Shown here: positions 42,801-51,091 of the stretch, piece after piece | Layout of the letters: each line of letters begins with the position of its first letter | Numbering within the stretch: position 1 is the first letter of the stretch | Source: Loripinus fragilis | Lineage: Eukaryota; Mollusca; Bivalvia; Lucinida; Lucinidae | Assembly (NCBI GenBank): GCA_964019695.1 | Contig: OZ026521.1 | Coordinates: 33,019,601 to 33,083,600, forward strand | DNA length: 64,000 nt | Reading direction: 5' to 3' | Notes under the pieces: generated by a model | What the model was told of the DNA's origin: nothing | Database searches by the model: none | What the model saw: only the letters and a program-made list of their open reading frames with translations | Made by a program: the position numbers and the translations under genes

Positions 42801-44775
42801 ACAAATAACATAGGTACTGATATAAGTCTGGTCAAAGCCTTTTGTTTTTCTCTTTCTTGATACTATACTATCTTAGCTTGTTACATAAGTAATTTCGATA
42901 TTCTAGCCAGTCTCTGCAGCTGAGTAGGCTGGTTTGAATCTCATCTCATCACAAACCCTGAAGACAAGTTGTCTCCCAGCCAATAACATATGGGCCTCAG
43001 CATGAATAAAACATGTCTACGGGGTTTGCGAACAGCTAAGGCGCAGACCAACCTGCGCATGGGCGCATACTGATCAGCGCCTTTGTTATTCATTTTTTGG
43101 AAAGTTTGATACATAAACTTGCTACATGCAAAATTTCGATTTTCTAGTTAGTTTCTGTAGCTAAGGAGACAGGTTTGAGTTTCGGGGAAACCCTGAAGAC
43201 AGGTTTTGTGCGTCGAGGCCCATATAATTTTTTTAAAAAATCCTGAACATCAACAAACATTGTTCTTCAGAACTATACCTGTTGTAATTCTGTTGTTGAT
43301 ATGGGTAGTTTTGACTTCTCATTACCGTCTCCCATCATGGCTGACACCAACACTTGCTGGGTAGTTTGTAGAGTTATCTCCTCCTCTGACCAGGAATCAC
43401 CAGCATCAGAAAATATCAGGAGACTGAAGGTGCTGTAACAGAATGAGCCGTGACATGTGACTTCCAACAGTGTGGCATTTTGACAAGTGTGGACACAGAC
43501 GGGCCTGTGCAGCATTCTTTTTAGCTTAGAAACTCCAAATTATATTTAGTCAGTAGCTTAACACTCATAGAATATTCAAGCGACCAGCAAAGGCTCTGAT
43601 CAGACTGTACGTATGCGCAGGCTGGTCTCAGCCTTTGCTGGTCACACATACCACATTTTTGGAAATCTCATGTCGCTGCTCAAAGGTGTATTGATATGCC
43701 TAGACAGTGAATTTTTTATGCGTACAATTGTAATTATTTCCTTATTCATAAGTTTAAACATGTATTTTGGGTGCACAAAAGAACTGTCTCATTGAGACAG
43801 TTCTTTTGAGTACCCACAACATATGTTTTGGTTGAGAAATATTGCAATTATTTTTTGATTATGCACTCTTTCTGGAGGCCTGTATATTACATTAACCTTG
43901 TGCTAGTGTATGAGAGAGTTAACACCTTTAAGTTTTTTATTTCTAGTAAAAGGCACCAAAATAATTGGTTGATTTCGTCCAAATGAAACTTAAGTTATAC
44001 TTTATAAAGATTTCTCCTCTGGTTTCTTTTTAAAAATATTTCAAACCTTTCGCATGCAATAAAAGAAATTGAATAGAAACCATTTTCATTGGAAAAATGA
44101 AGTGCAAAAAATGCCATAACTCCCATAAAAATTTACCTGACAGAGTAAAAAGTTTGAGTCAAATCTGGCAATGTTTTCAAACAATATGGAATGAAAACAT
44201 TTGGATGTACATGAAGACAGGGGTGATAAGATATGCTGTCTCCCCATTTTTGTAAAAATTGTGTAACAAATAACTTTGTAATTGCATCACAAGTGCTGAT
44301 GGACAGAGGGGTTGGCAGGGCAAAATGTTGACAAGGCTCTATAACCCCCATACTCTAACACATAACTACACCATACAGTAAAACCTGTGTTTAACGGCCA
44401 CTCAAAAATAGACTAAAAAGTTCTTCCTGACAAATGGTAGCTTATTGAAAGGTCGAAAGTATTGCAGAATGCTCCCCTTGGAGCATTCTGCAATACTTTT
44501 GACCTGCATTATGCAATAATTGGTCTTGAAAACCAATTTTTGGTCCGTTTTACGCAGGTTTTACTATAGAATCAATAAAACTCACTCCAGCATGGTTTTG
44601 GATATGTCCCCTGTGTCTGCAGTCACAAACAACTCGTCATTAACAGTGGTCTTCTTGTGGTCGGCGGGGTCAGACATACCCCAGAGCTTACATTTAAGAT
44701 CTTGCTCAATCTGGTGAGGAAGTCCGTCTGTGTACTTTGACGTCACATCAGTAGTTATCTTACCCTTACTCAAAG
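36001..44775 (-). CDS. MCMDC2: MCMDC2-like protein, C-terminal part (join of five or six exons)
   Basis: Minus-strand exons 44775-44586, 43432-43279, 40842-40706, 39858-39749 and 37469-37396 (plus a doubtful 36061-35996) join in frame with consistent phases (1/2, 2/0, 0/2, 2/1, 1/0). The product matches MCM domain-containing protein 2, an MCM-fold factor linked to meiotic recombination: MLDTFSLLIF, a VEKLLEGYYLACRKSR block, SALQTLLSLAYSHAKLSLR and TMDDALIAIKLYEETLTARFG, the lid-like helices at the end of MCM proteins. This family lacks a functional helicase core, and the Walker region would lie upstream. The gene runs towards lower coordinates, and its 5' exons were not found beyond 44775. 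MITEs sit close to several splice sites. Confidence 0.78.
37142..37382. mobile_element. MITE with CCTTAAAACGCCAGC ends, copy 2
   Basis: Ends TTAACCCTTAAAACGCCAGC and TTGGCGCTTTAAGGGTTAA. Contains CAGACTGCTCCTATAGGAGC, a hairpin of the AGATCAGACTG class, and TCGTCTGCTGC. Ends 14 bp before an MCMDC2-like exon donor. Confidence 0.78.
37396..37469 (-). CDS. MCMDC2: MCMDC2-like gene, exon ending CLGPA
   Basis: 74 nt on the minus strand between TGATTTTCAG and GTAAGT; phase 1 to phase 0. Encodes GFSVLNVQPVPHVTSTNL then NECLGPA, where MCMDC2 proteins have a short region after the last MCM helix (Phe-Gly followed by a beta-like stretch). Read-through would stop after nine more codons. Confidence 0.7.
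37730..38515. repeat. Inverted repeat pair in intron
   Basis: 37735-37860 and 38370-38510 are inverted relatives (GTTTTACTGATTGACAGAAC against TTTGTCAATCAGTAATAACC; GTGAGTTACAT against ATGTAACTCAC). Between them 37900-38340 has repeated GTGCCCCTAAAT/GGGCCCCT text. No gene. Confidence 0.5.
38540..38840. other. GC-richer intron patch, internal short repeats
   Basis: GGAGCTG, CCTGAGCCACTTTTTGG and CTAGCTTCACTTTGGA recur in loosely tandem fashion. Nothing coding is supported. Confidence 0.4.
38986..39232. mobile_element. Foldback MITE (GAGGTTATAAAACTT), copy 2
   Basis: Arms of about 48 bp: GAGGTTATAAAACTTTTTTC and GTGCTCAACTCAACTGAGCA, complemented at 39175-39230. Confidence 0.8.
39520..39735. 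mobile_element. MITE of the AGATCAGACTG class, inverted copy
   Basis: CAAATAAAATGTTGATTATC, GGGCTGGAATTCAC and AGCAGTCTGATCCCGG are the complement of the landmarks at 14670-14865. It ends about 15 bp from the donor of the exon at 39749-39858. Confidence 0.6.
39749..39858 (-). CDS. MCMDC2: MCMDC2-like gene, exon with the last MCM helices
   Basis: 110 nt on the minus strand, acceptor TTGTTTAG, donor GTAAGC; phase 2 to phase 1. Encodes LSLAYSHAKLSLRSEVT then MDDALIAIKLYEETLTARF, a very clear match to the C-terminal helical segment of MCM-fold proteins (SEAHARLxLRxxVxxxDAxxA), and closest to MCMDC2 because of LYEETLTxxFG. Confidence 0.85.
40407..40472. mobile_element. Compact hairpin element, AAAAGAACCGTC family
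   Basis: GCTCAAAAGAACCGTCTCAT pairs with GAGACAGCTCTTTTGAGCAC. A decayed second copy follows at 40563-40612. Confidence 0.8.
40706..40842 (-). CDS. MCMDC2: MCMDC2-like gene, exon with GYYLACRKSR
   Basis: 137 nt on the minus strand, acceptor TATTTTCAG, donor GTAAGC; phase 0 to phase 2. Encodes FLQFAVRLKPVMGRRVEKLL, EGYYLACRKSRSSEFTSVPV and SALQT. The GYYLAxRxxR block and the SALxxLxxLAxAHA continuation in the next exon are diagnostic for MCMDC2 against MCM8 and MCM9. Confidence 0.85.
41006..41328. repeat. 30-bp satellite bounded by 21-bp perfect inverted repeats
   Basis: About nine units of TTTGTTCATTGAACAAACTA plus TATAAAGTAC (41031-41290); one unit is short (41221-41229). The unit is itself partly palindromic (TTGTTCATTGAACAA, AGTACT). 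The outer ends 41006-41026 and 41308-41328 are exact reverse complements (AGCAGTTATGAAGTACTTTA plus T). Because 30 is divisible by three, several frames are open on both strands; these are not genes. Confidence 0.9.
41450..42390. repeat. Element with internal tandem array, unit about 163 bp
   Basis: Begins ACAAGAGGCTCAATGAGCAT and CGCTCACCTGAG and ends CTCACCTGAGCCTTCCACTC. Four to five units of CCTCATGGTTTCAGAGAAG, AAGTTTTTCCCATTATAAGT, TTGGACCCCAGGGGCAT, GGCAGGATTTATGTAGG, GACCACTAGACATTGCTACA start near 41491, 41655, 41792, 41956 and 42120. This is a well-known kind of mollusc dispersed repeat as far as I can judge. Confidence 0.72.
42480..42840. mobile_element. Paired hairpins (CAGCACCTACGTTATTTG)
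   Basis: Two hairpins, 42535-42605 and 42745-42825, each with TCAGCACCTACG and its complement around TTTTCTGGAAA. They are set in GCGCTGATCAG-family text. A further copy of that family follows at 42890-43220. Confidence 0.6.
43279..43432 (-). CDS. MCMDC2: MCMDC2-like gene, exon with TFSLLIFSDAGDSW
   Basis: 154 nt on the minus strand, acceptor CTGTTACAG, donor GTATAG; phase 2 to phase 0. Encodes TFSLLIFSDAGDSWSEEE, TLQTTQQVLVSAMMGDG and LPISTTELQQ. It corresponds to the acidic linker between the core and the last helices of MCMDC2 (AFGLLINC-like start, TTExxxxL-like end). The MITE at 43436-43680 starts within a few bases of the acceptor, so the polypyrimidine tract is largely MITE sequence. 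Confidence 0.8.
43436..43680. mobile_element. MITE, ATTTCCAACAATGTGG family, copy 3
   Basis: GAGCCGTGACATGTGACTTC to GGAAATCTCATGTCGCTGCT, with AGCAAAGGCTCTGATCAGAC inside; directly adjoins the MCMDC2-like exon acceptor. Confidence 0.78.
43758..43825. mobile_element. Compact hairpin element, AAAAGAACCGTC family
   Basis: ACAAAAGAACTGTCTCATTG pairs with AGACAGTTCTTTTGAGTACC; followed by ACATATGTTTTGGTTGAG. Confidence 0.82.
44376..44569. mobile_element. MITE with AGTAAAACCTG ends
   Basis: Ends AGTAAAACCTGTGTTTAACG and CAGGTTTTACT (with CCGTTTTACG inside); centre palindrome GTATTGCAGAATGCTCCCC and complement. Ends 11 bp before the donor of the MCMDC2-like exon 44586-44775. Confidence 0.8.
44586..44775 (-). 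CDS. MCMDC2: MCMDC2-like gene, exon with CKLWGMSDPADHK
   Basis: 190 nt on the minus strand, acceptor GTGTTTCAG, donor GTGAGT; phase 1 to phase 2. Encodes LSKGKITTDVTSKYTDGL, CKLWGMSDPADHKKTTVN, DELFVTADTGDISKTML. It fits the degenerate AAA+ part of MCMDC2, where a Cys-x-x-Trp sensor-like strand is followed by a disordered stretch and then the LV(D/E)xFxLLI helix of the next exon. Most 5' exon recognised. Confidence 0.78.
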
Positions 44776-44848
44776 CTGAAACACACGTTTAGATAAACAA
44801 ATATTTTCAGCGTAAAATTGTGAATATTTTCTTAACAATAATTTTTAG

Positions 44849-44915
44849 CATATGTTTTGGGTGCTCAAAAGAACCGTCTCATTGAGACGGTTCTTTTGAG
44901 TACCAACAACATATG
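44849..44915. mobile_element. Compact hairpin element, AAAAGAACCGTC family
   Basis: GCTCAAAAGAACCGTCTCAT pairs perfectly with GAGACGGTTCTTTTGAGTAC. A decayed copy follows at 45007-45070. Confidence 0.85.
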
Positions 44916-45404
44916 GTTTGGTTGAGAAATAAAATAATTCTTTTTGTTACCAGGCCTCCAGATAAGAGTGTGTTACTGAACTTATTTTTCTTCTTTCTCC
45001 ACCAAAACATATGATGTGGGTACTCAAAAAAAATGTCTCAATAAGTTCTTTTGAGCACCCAAAACACAAGTTTAAACTGATGAATAAGAAAATAATATTA
45101 ATTTTAGGCTGACTTTGTTTTGTTTTTTGCTTTACTGGCACTAATGTGCTACACACTCTTAACTAAAGGCCTGCTGAAAGGAAATGATAAGGTTAATTCT
45201 TATCCCACCATTCATGACGATTGTCGTCTGCTATCTCTCATTGTTTATGTATTACTTGACTTTTCGCTTACTGTAAAGGCGGCGCCTCATGAATGCGTAA
45301 TTAGGACTAGTCAATTTTAGGCATAGGTAACAGCTGAAAAGGAGGCGTGGTTTTATTCAAAAGTAACTGTATCATCTTGTGCCACAACCTCAGTCATTAT
45401 TTAG

Positions 45405-45603
45405 TCCTTAAAACGCCAGCAAAATAACTGCATCTGAAAATGTCTATTTAACATTAACAGGGAGGCAAACATTGTGGACCCAGAACAGACTGCTCCTACA
45501 GGAGCAGTCTGGTCTGGGTCTACACTGTTGATCTATGAGGCTTCAAATAGTTTAGTGGACGACAAAATACATACATTTTGTGATTGTGCGCTTTCAGGGT
45601 TAA
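45405..45603. mobile_element. MITE with CCTTAAAACGCCAGC ends, copy 3
   Basis: Ends GTCCTTAAAACGCCAGCAAA and TGTGCGCTTTCAGGGTTAA; hairpin CAGACTGCTCCTACAGGAGC inside, as in 37142-37382. Confidence 0.78.
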
Positions 45604-45719
45604 GAAATGTGAGTTCAGTGTGTAGGATTTCATGAAATGGACGCACGCACGTTTGTGCGGCTCAAAAAGCTTATTAACTCTTTACCAAATTATAAATAAA
45701 ACCTGCTTCCCTTCCATAG

Positions 45720-45838
45720 CATATGAAATATCCGAATCACACCCAGATATGAATATTAAAGTTGCCGCCTTTACAGAAAGCGAAAAGTCAAGTAATACTT
45801 TGGTAGCTTTAATTGCAAGCACTATGAAGTCAGATTAG
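45720..45838 (+). CDS. Candidate terminal exon, unknown protein
   Basis: After the strong acceptor CTGCTTCCCTTCCATAG the frame (CA)YEISESHPDMNIKVAAFTE, SEKSSNTLVALIASTMKSD and TAG is open for 38 codons with protein-like composition. The opposite strand is closed. No partner exon or polyadenylation signal was found. I do not recognise it; it could also be a pseudogene fragment. Confidence 0.3.
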
Positions 45839-46084
45839 ACTGTTTTCTAAAGGTGTATATAGTTTGCTTACATGGTAAAAGCATTCTAAAGTGCATTTGG
45901 TTATATGCAGCAGACATTATAAAGACATCTAAATTTCTCCGACTTTCTCAGCACCAGCATACCAATAAGATTATTACTTCAGCAGTGGCCTGTCCCCTGG
46001 GAATTTTTTCCGTTTTTGTCGTCTGCTGATCTTTTTCAAAATCAACTTTTTCGAAAAATTCTTTCATTAATATGATAAGAGTGT

Positions 46085-46160
46085 CAAACAGTTTGGATCC
46101 AAATCAGGCGCAACGTTCTGTCGGGCCTGATCTGGGTCCAAACTGTTTGCAAAAGTTATC
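46085..46160. repeat. Hairpin around AACGTTCTGTCGG
   Basis: CAAACAGTTTGGATCCAAAT pairs with TGGGTCCAAACTGTTTG. Outer GTCGTCTGCTGAT at 46019 and ATCATCAGACAAC at 46160 extend the inverted repeat. Confidence 0.6.
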
Positions 46161-46254
46161 ATCAGACAACACTAGGAGATAAAGAGTAAATATATTTCTG
46201 ATATATCATCTCGGACCCAGTATAAACGGACTGGTCATTAACGGAAATATACTT

Positions 46255-47159
46255 AAAGCCAAAAGTAACTTTACACTGTTATTATATATACTTTTTCTGG
46301 GTATTGGTGAGTGTTATTTTAAATGTGTTTAATTCATATTAAATTTCAATCAGTTATTCATATGACAGTTGAGTTTTGTGTTTTTACTGACATAAATGCA
46401 ACCACAATGCCCTAATGAAAGCAGCAAGGGTGCAAAATAAACTTTTCCAAAGTGCATCACTTTTGGATGTGTTACAGAACCTTTTTATTGGACAATTTTT
46501 AATTTTAAAGAACCAGTCTGAAAGACAGACTATTGAATTGTTGTTTAAAGTTCAAATCAGCCCGGATCACCCTTCGAGTAACACAAATTAGGGTTGTGTT
46601 TTTGCGTACACACCCCCCTTTGTGAACTTTACAGTGCTTTCAATGGAATTTCCCATAAGCAATTGTTTGCCGTTTTTCTTCCAAACTGATGGGAATTTTT
46701 ATCAGATTATCTTGTCACATACTCAGGGCAGAAGTCCCAACAAATCGCTGATAAAAGATCCAAATGTCATCTAAGATAAAGCTTTTATCAGGGACTAAAG
46801 TTTACTATTGTTTTAATTCAAAGGGAGATAATTTCAAAGTGAACGAATTTTAAGATGCTGCCAAAAACAAACTATATGTCAGAGACAAAATGTATTGCAG
46901 TATTTCTAATGGGCAATCGATGGCTCTTAAAATAGCGTGCTCAAATCCTAGGTTTACTTTGGATTTTGTTAGGAAATGCTGATTTTGTGCTTTTAATGAA
47001 AGCACAGATAACTTGAAAGAAGATTAATATACCTAAGTTGTTTTTCGTGAATTAGGTTTAGGCCGGGTACCAGCAACTCATTGCAATATTTAATTTGGTT
47101 AAATCAAAAACAGTAAAGATATATTCAGTAATTCAAAGTGTAAAGTTACTTTTGGCTTT
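46255..47159. mobile_element. 905-bp element with 23-bp perfect TIRs
   Basis: 46255-46277 and 47137-47159 are exact reverse complements (AAAGCCAAAAGTAACTTTAC plus ACT). The interior has no ORF of note. The right end lies 37 bp upstream of the candidate exon at 47197. Confidence 0.82.
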
Positions 47160-47196
47160 GACCATACAAAGTTATGTTGTTGAGGCTTTATTTTAG

Positions 47197-47417
47197 CGCT
47201 ATTTCAAAGTACTACAGCCAGTAAAATTGATTCTGAACATACACGAGATTATAAGAGGTTACTCTCGGTATGTGAAGCTGAAATAATACGAGTTACATCA
47301 AAAGAATTGAAGTTTTCTCATCTTTTTATGTTGATTTCTGATGATGTTCAGCTAGAAGTGCCGAAAATAGCTAAAAGGGTATCTAGGTTTCTTGCTAATG
47401 TTCGTAAAGACGGATAA
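47197..47417 (+). CDS. Candidate 3'-terminal exon, unknown protein of at least 72 residues
   Basis: After CTTTATTTTAG the frame (CG)LFQSTTASKIDSEHTRDY, KRLLSVCEAEIIRVTSKEL, KFSHLFMLISDDVQLEVPK, IAKRVSRFLANVRKDG runs 72 codons to TAA at 47415. AATAAA follows at 47424-47429. The composition is charged and helical and looks like a genuine protein end; the reverse strand has stops. No upstream exon was identified and no family is recognised. It has no ATG-initiated long frame and is easily overlooked. Confidence 0.4.
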
Positions 47418-47499
47418 ACTTTCAATAAATATAACAATACAGTCTTAAAGACAGTATATTGAACCATTGCTTTTTGAAGAAAATTCAAAGATATGCAGA

Positions 47500-47640
47500 G
47501 AAATAACTACGGGTGGGCATCAGCGGAACTACCGCGAAATCGCGTCAACGTAAATTTGTTCCTTCGTCACATCCGGGACCTTTCGCGCTAGTGGCATTGT
47601 CACGGAAAAGCCAAACAAAGGTAGGCACTCTCACTTGTTT
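47500..47640 (+). promoter_or_regulatory. CpG-rich patch, possible promoter or 5' exon
   Basis: Several CG dinucleotides (ACCGCGAAATCGCGTCAACG, CCTTTCGCGCTAG) cluster in an otherwise CpG-poor neighbourhood, followed by a donor-like CAAAGGTAGGC. Suggestive only. Confidence 0.2.
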
Positions 47641-48065
47641 TGATTTTTGTAAAAGAATGAGCTAACTGTGAAAAAATCCGACAAAAAAATGCTTTTCCAT
47701 GTAGAAAAGATTTACCTTGCTAAACAGGCCAAACCGCGATGTTGAAAAAAAGCTTTGCTTTGAGATGAGAACCGTAACCAAATCGAACCCAGAGCGGGAT
47801 TTCTTCAGTTTTATGTCAAAACGAAGAAAGTATGCAGATGTTTTGCCAGTTTTAGCTCAGAACAAGAGCATTTTACACATTGCATGCACATGACAGCCCT
47901 TATCCGTCTTTCGGACGTAAAAAATCGACCCAATCATGTTCTATGACGGAATTAATGCCAAAGTTTTCTGGCGCAGTATCGCCTTCGCCATCGCGATAGT
48001 TGTAACGTCACGCTCTAGTGCCTTCGAGTATACCATGTCAGTACATGCAGAGCACACAGGCGCGG

Positions 48066-48655
48066 AGAGAAATGTGTGTAATATTATAGTATCTACTGAA
48101 ACACCTCAAACCATGACCAATCCATCTCAAAGGCTGCTCCTCGTGTACAAACTAGCACACTTACCCCTGCCTCACCACTAGTCCTCACCTCCAAGACCCC
48201 CACAACCTTTAGCTCAGCCTTTTGCGCAGATGCACTACAGATGTAAGTATCAGATCTCGTCTACCGGCCCAAATATACTTGAAGTGTATATCATTTATCT
48301 ACAAGGAGATATGTGTCAGTACATGAAAGTTCTGGTGAAACTTTAAAAGTGCGCAAGCTAATCTGAGTCGTGGCACATGCGATAAGTGACAAAATCTCAT
48401 GTACTGACACATATCTCCATGTAGATAAATGATATACACTTCAAGTATATTTGGGCTGGTAGTCGAGACCTGATACTTACATCTGTAGTGCATCTGCGCA
48501 AAAGGCTGAGCTAAAGGTTGTGGGGGTCTTGAAGGTGAGGACTTGGGGTGGGGCAGGGGTAAGTGTGCTTGTTTGTACACGGGGAGCAGCGTTTGAGATG
48601 GATTGGTCGTGATTTTGGGTGTTTCAGTAGATATTATAATATTAGACACATTTTT
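48066..48655. repeat. Inverted duplication, arms about 260 bp, 65-bp spacer
   Basis: 48066-48326 and 48393-48655 are inverted copies at high similarity. Both contain CCATCTCAAABGCTGCTCC, GTGTACAAACWAGCACACTT, CAGATGCACTACAGATGTAA and TATATCATTTATCTACAWGG or complements. In both arms the sense direction has the donor-like ACAGATGTAAGTAT. A 152-codon frame across the right arm and spacer exists only because of the palindrome and is not called. Confidence 0.75.
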
Positions 48656-48839
48656 TGTGTGGTTCAATACAAGAAGACAGCAAAACGTCCCGACATAACT
48701 GAAAAATTGTTGACTGGGACGTAACGCACGAACACAAACAAAAATGACTAGACACATATCCTACCACATGTGAATAAATAATAGCAAGATCAAATTTGGC
48801 GAATATTTTCCAACAAAAATCTTTTTGACGAGCTGAAAA

Positions 48840-49090
48840 CTAAAACAAACTTTGCACAAGCAATTTCAACTTGCTCTCAATGTTATGAAGCTTTAGGCTA
48901 CTTCCTACTTGTAAAGATAATTGACTACTCAACTTATCAAAGAACTTGTTCAAACACTCTCTCCCTTTCTCTTTCTTTTCTATTGAACTTTTATCAAAGC
49001 CAAAGTTTTGGAAGAAGCTAGTGAAGTCATACAAACGAAACATGCCCCAAACCTGTCGGTCGAATGTATCAAACAAATATTTTTTTACTA
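48840..49090 (-). pseudogene. Unrecognised ORF piece beside MITE
   Basis: On the minus strand an open frame from the MITE border at about 49090 to a stop at 48840 reads FDTFDRQVWGMFRLYDFTSF, FQNFGFDKSSIEKKEKGREC, LNKFFDKLSSQLSLQVGSS and so on. It looks protein-like but has no motif I recognise. The MITE at 49088-49507 separates it from 49508-49780. The two pieces are in different frames, with a TAG at the junction, so they may be separate exons or parts of a dead gene. Confidence 0.3.
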
Positions 49091-49507
49091 AGGCCAGAAT
49101 TTTTTTATTAGTTGATTTCCGGGATTTTTTTTCAGATTTAGGGTCGGGAGGACGAAAAAAAAGCTCTGAAAATGACCAGTTGACTGGTCATTTTCATTGC
49201 TTTTTTAAGAGCTTTTTTTTCAGACTTTTTTTTTATCTCCAGAATAAAAAGTAAAACTAGTAAGGTAAACCAACAGTCTGTATTAAATCTTTAAATATTC
49301 CATCATTTCCCTAAAAATCTGGATAGGACAATCTCTTTTAATACTGTCACTCTAAAAATACACAGACAGAGCCTCAGAAATAGGTTATTTTTTAAGAATT
49401 ATATTTAGAGTCGGCGGATTTTAGAAATTAGATTTTATTTTTCCCCCTACTTTCCGGAAAATTACAGTAGGAGGGTTTGTAAATCAACTAATAAAAAATC
49501 TGGCCTA
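49088..49507. mobile_element. MITE, GGCCAGATTTTTTATTAG family, copy 3 (inverted)
   Basis: CTAAGGCCAGAATTTTTTTA to AATAAAAAATCTGGCCTAAG, in the opposite orientation to copies 1 and 2. TTA-type flanks on both sides suggest a short target duplication. Confidence 0.82.
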
Positions 49508-49763
49508 AGTAGACGCAGACAGCTGTTTGAAGCCATTGTCAAATGTAGTTTGTAGTACCCTGACTGCGCCGAGACTGAGGAAAGGGCGAGTATCACTACA
49601 GTTACGGTTAAACATTTCGCCAGAGATTTGCATGAGTTTTCTTTCTATCTGTGACTCGTCGAGAAATTTACCGTCTATGAGACTGTGAACCGTTTTCATG
49701 GTTTCTTCTACCTGAGACTGAAAGTGTGATGAGTTATCCGTCAACCGTAGTGGTAGATTACAA
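49505..49763 (-). pseudogene. Unrecognised ORF piece upstream of MITE
   Basis: Minus strand after the acceptor TTTCTAAAATACAG: TCNLPLRLTDNSSHFQSQ, VEETMKTVHSLIDGKFLDE, SQIERKLMQISGEMFNR, NCSDTRPFLSLGAVRVLQTT, FDNGFKQLSAST, then TAG at the MITE edge. Composition and length are exon-like. Function unknown; see 48840-49090 for the neighbouring piece. Confidence 0.35.
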
Positions 49764-49975
49764 GTTCTGTATTTTAGAAAAAACAACAACAACTGAATTG
49801 TTTTGTGATCTTCATGTGGCTCATCTGTTGTTTACTCTGGCTATTAACATTGGGCAAACTTCCAAATGATGAGTTTGTTTCCTCTTTTCAAAGGAAGAAT
49901 ACTTTCCATTTAAATAATCTGCAATATAAAAAGGGCCTTATGTTATTTCTGCTTATGCCTGAGGTGTGTGTGTGT

Positions 49976-49997
49976 GGGGGGGGGGGGGGGGGGGGGG
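49976..49997. repeat. Poly-G tract
   Basis: About 22 G residues with one T-flank, next to a short GT run; assembly length uncertain. Confidence 0.85.
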
Positions 49998-50409
49998 TTG
50001 TAGTGTTGCACTAGAAAGCATGATTAAAGTACAAACATAACCAGAAACACCGCTAAAGAACTTGGCAAGACGTATCAAGTGCTTAGTTTGCTTTTAGGTA
50101 GCACCTATTTATTTCATAATAGTGCACACATGTGAGTCGTGCACTCTTTCGACTTTCAACATATGCTATACAGGTACGGTTGAGAGGTTTGGCGAGTATA
50201 TACTTGAACAATATTAAAATCAGTATCAGTTAAATACACATTTTGATGATAACATCCTTGGCAGAGCATCACATATTATCATTTTTTCTCATCGCATTTA
50301 ATAAATGCAATAATACATGAACACTCATGTAAAAAAATACCCATGCTTTAAATCTTAGAACATTCACTCTTTTCTGCATACACTTTCTCCCGATATTCTT
50401 TTAGCCCCT

Positions 50410-50490
50410 ACGGCCAGTATGCCAAAGGCATTCTCAGCACATCGTCTGACACGAGAAAGGCGATAGTTGAAGACTCACTCTACTGTTCCA
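50410..50490 (-). pseudogene. Harbinger transposase fragment (ENAFGILA)
   Basis: Minus strand frame FNYRLSRVRRCAENAFGILA, the C-terminal block of PIF/Harbinger (DDE_Tnp_4-type) transposases containing the third catalytic acid in ENAFG. Nothing else of the enzyme is recognisable here. Confidence 0.7.
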
Positions 50491-51091
50491 GAGGCGCGGT
50501 AGCAAGGGGCGTTATCATCATCCACCTATACGTATTTATCCGCATATGGTGTTAGTACACAATTACAGTCTCCCGGTTTGGTAGCCCACGAAAATAGTAC
50601 CTTTAGAAATTTAGCACTTGCCGTTTCTGGGTCCTTTATGGCGTTAATGGGTGCTTTATTCGACTTTAAATGTACATGTGATTCAACAATGGTCTATGTT
50701 TGTCAGGCTGATGCAGAAAAATGCATCTTTGTGTGGACTATTTTGTCACAGACTCCCCGGCGCACTCCCCAGGTAACGTCTGACGCTGGTCGGATCTCAG
50801 CCCGGATTTTTTGACTGTTCCCCAAAGAACGGAGAATGCTGAGAAAACGAGATTATCAAGGTAGGCTGTCTTTTCACTTTTTTGATAGGTGAATGACAGA
50901 TCTTGCCACTCACAGGCAGAAAAAAGTCCAAGCAATGTCCTGGAAAATTTGCAGATGCTCGAATTCTGCCTTTTTACATGGAGTTGAATGGGACTGATTA
51001 ATTGTGCACCGAACCCATATGAAATCAGCCATTGGCAACTATCCGCAACGATCTGTGTGTATGTAAAAATACACCGAACGCGATAAGTGAC

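Noticed and set aside
48299..48757. 152-codon minus-strand ORF
   Set aside because: It runs across one arm, the spacer and the tip of a palindrome; its ends read the inverted arm in antisense. Not a gene as it stands.
50578..50814. 78-codon + strand ORF with TPRRTPQ before a GTAACG donor-like site
   Set aside because: The acceptor is weak and the composition mixed; it lies between Harbinger debris and a TIR element.
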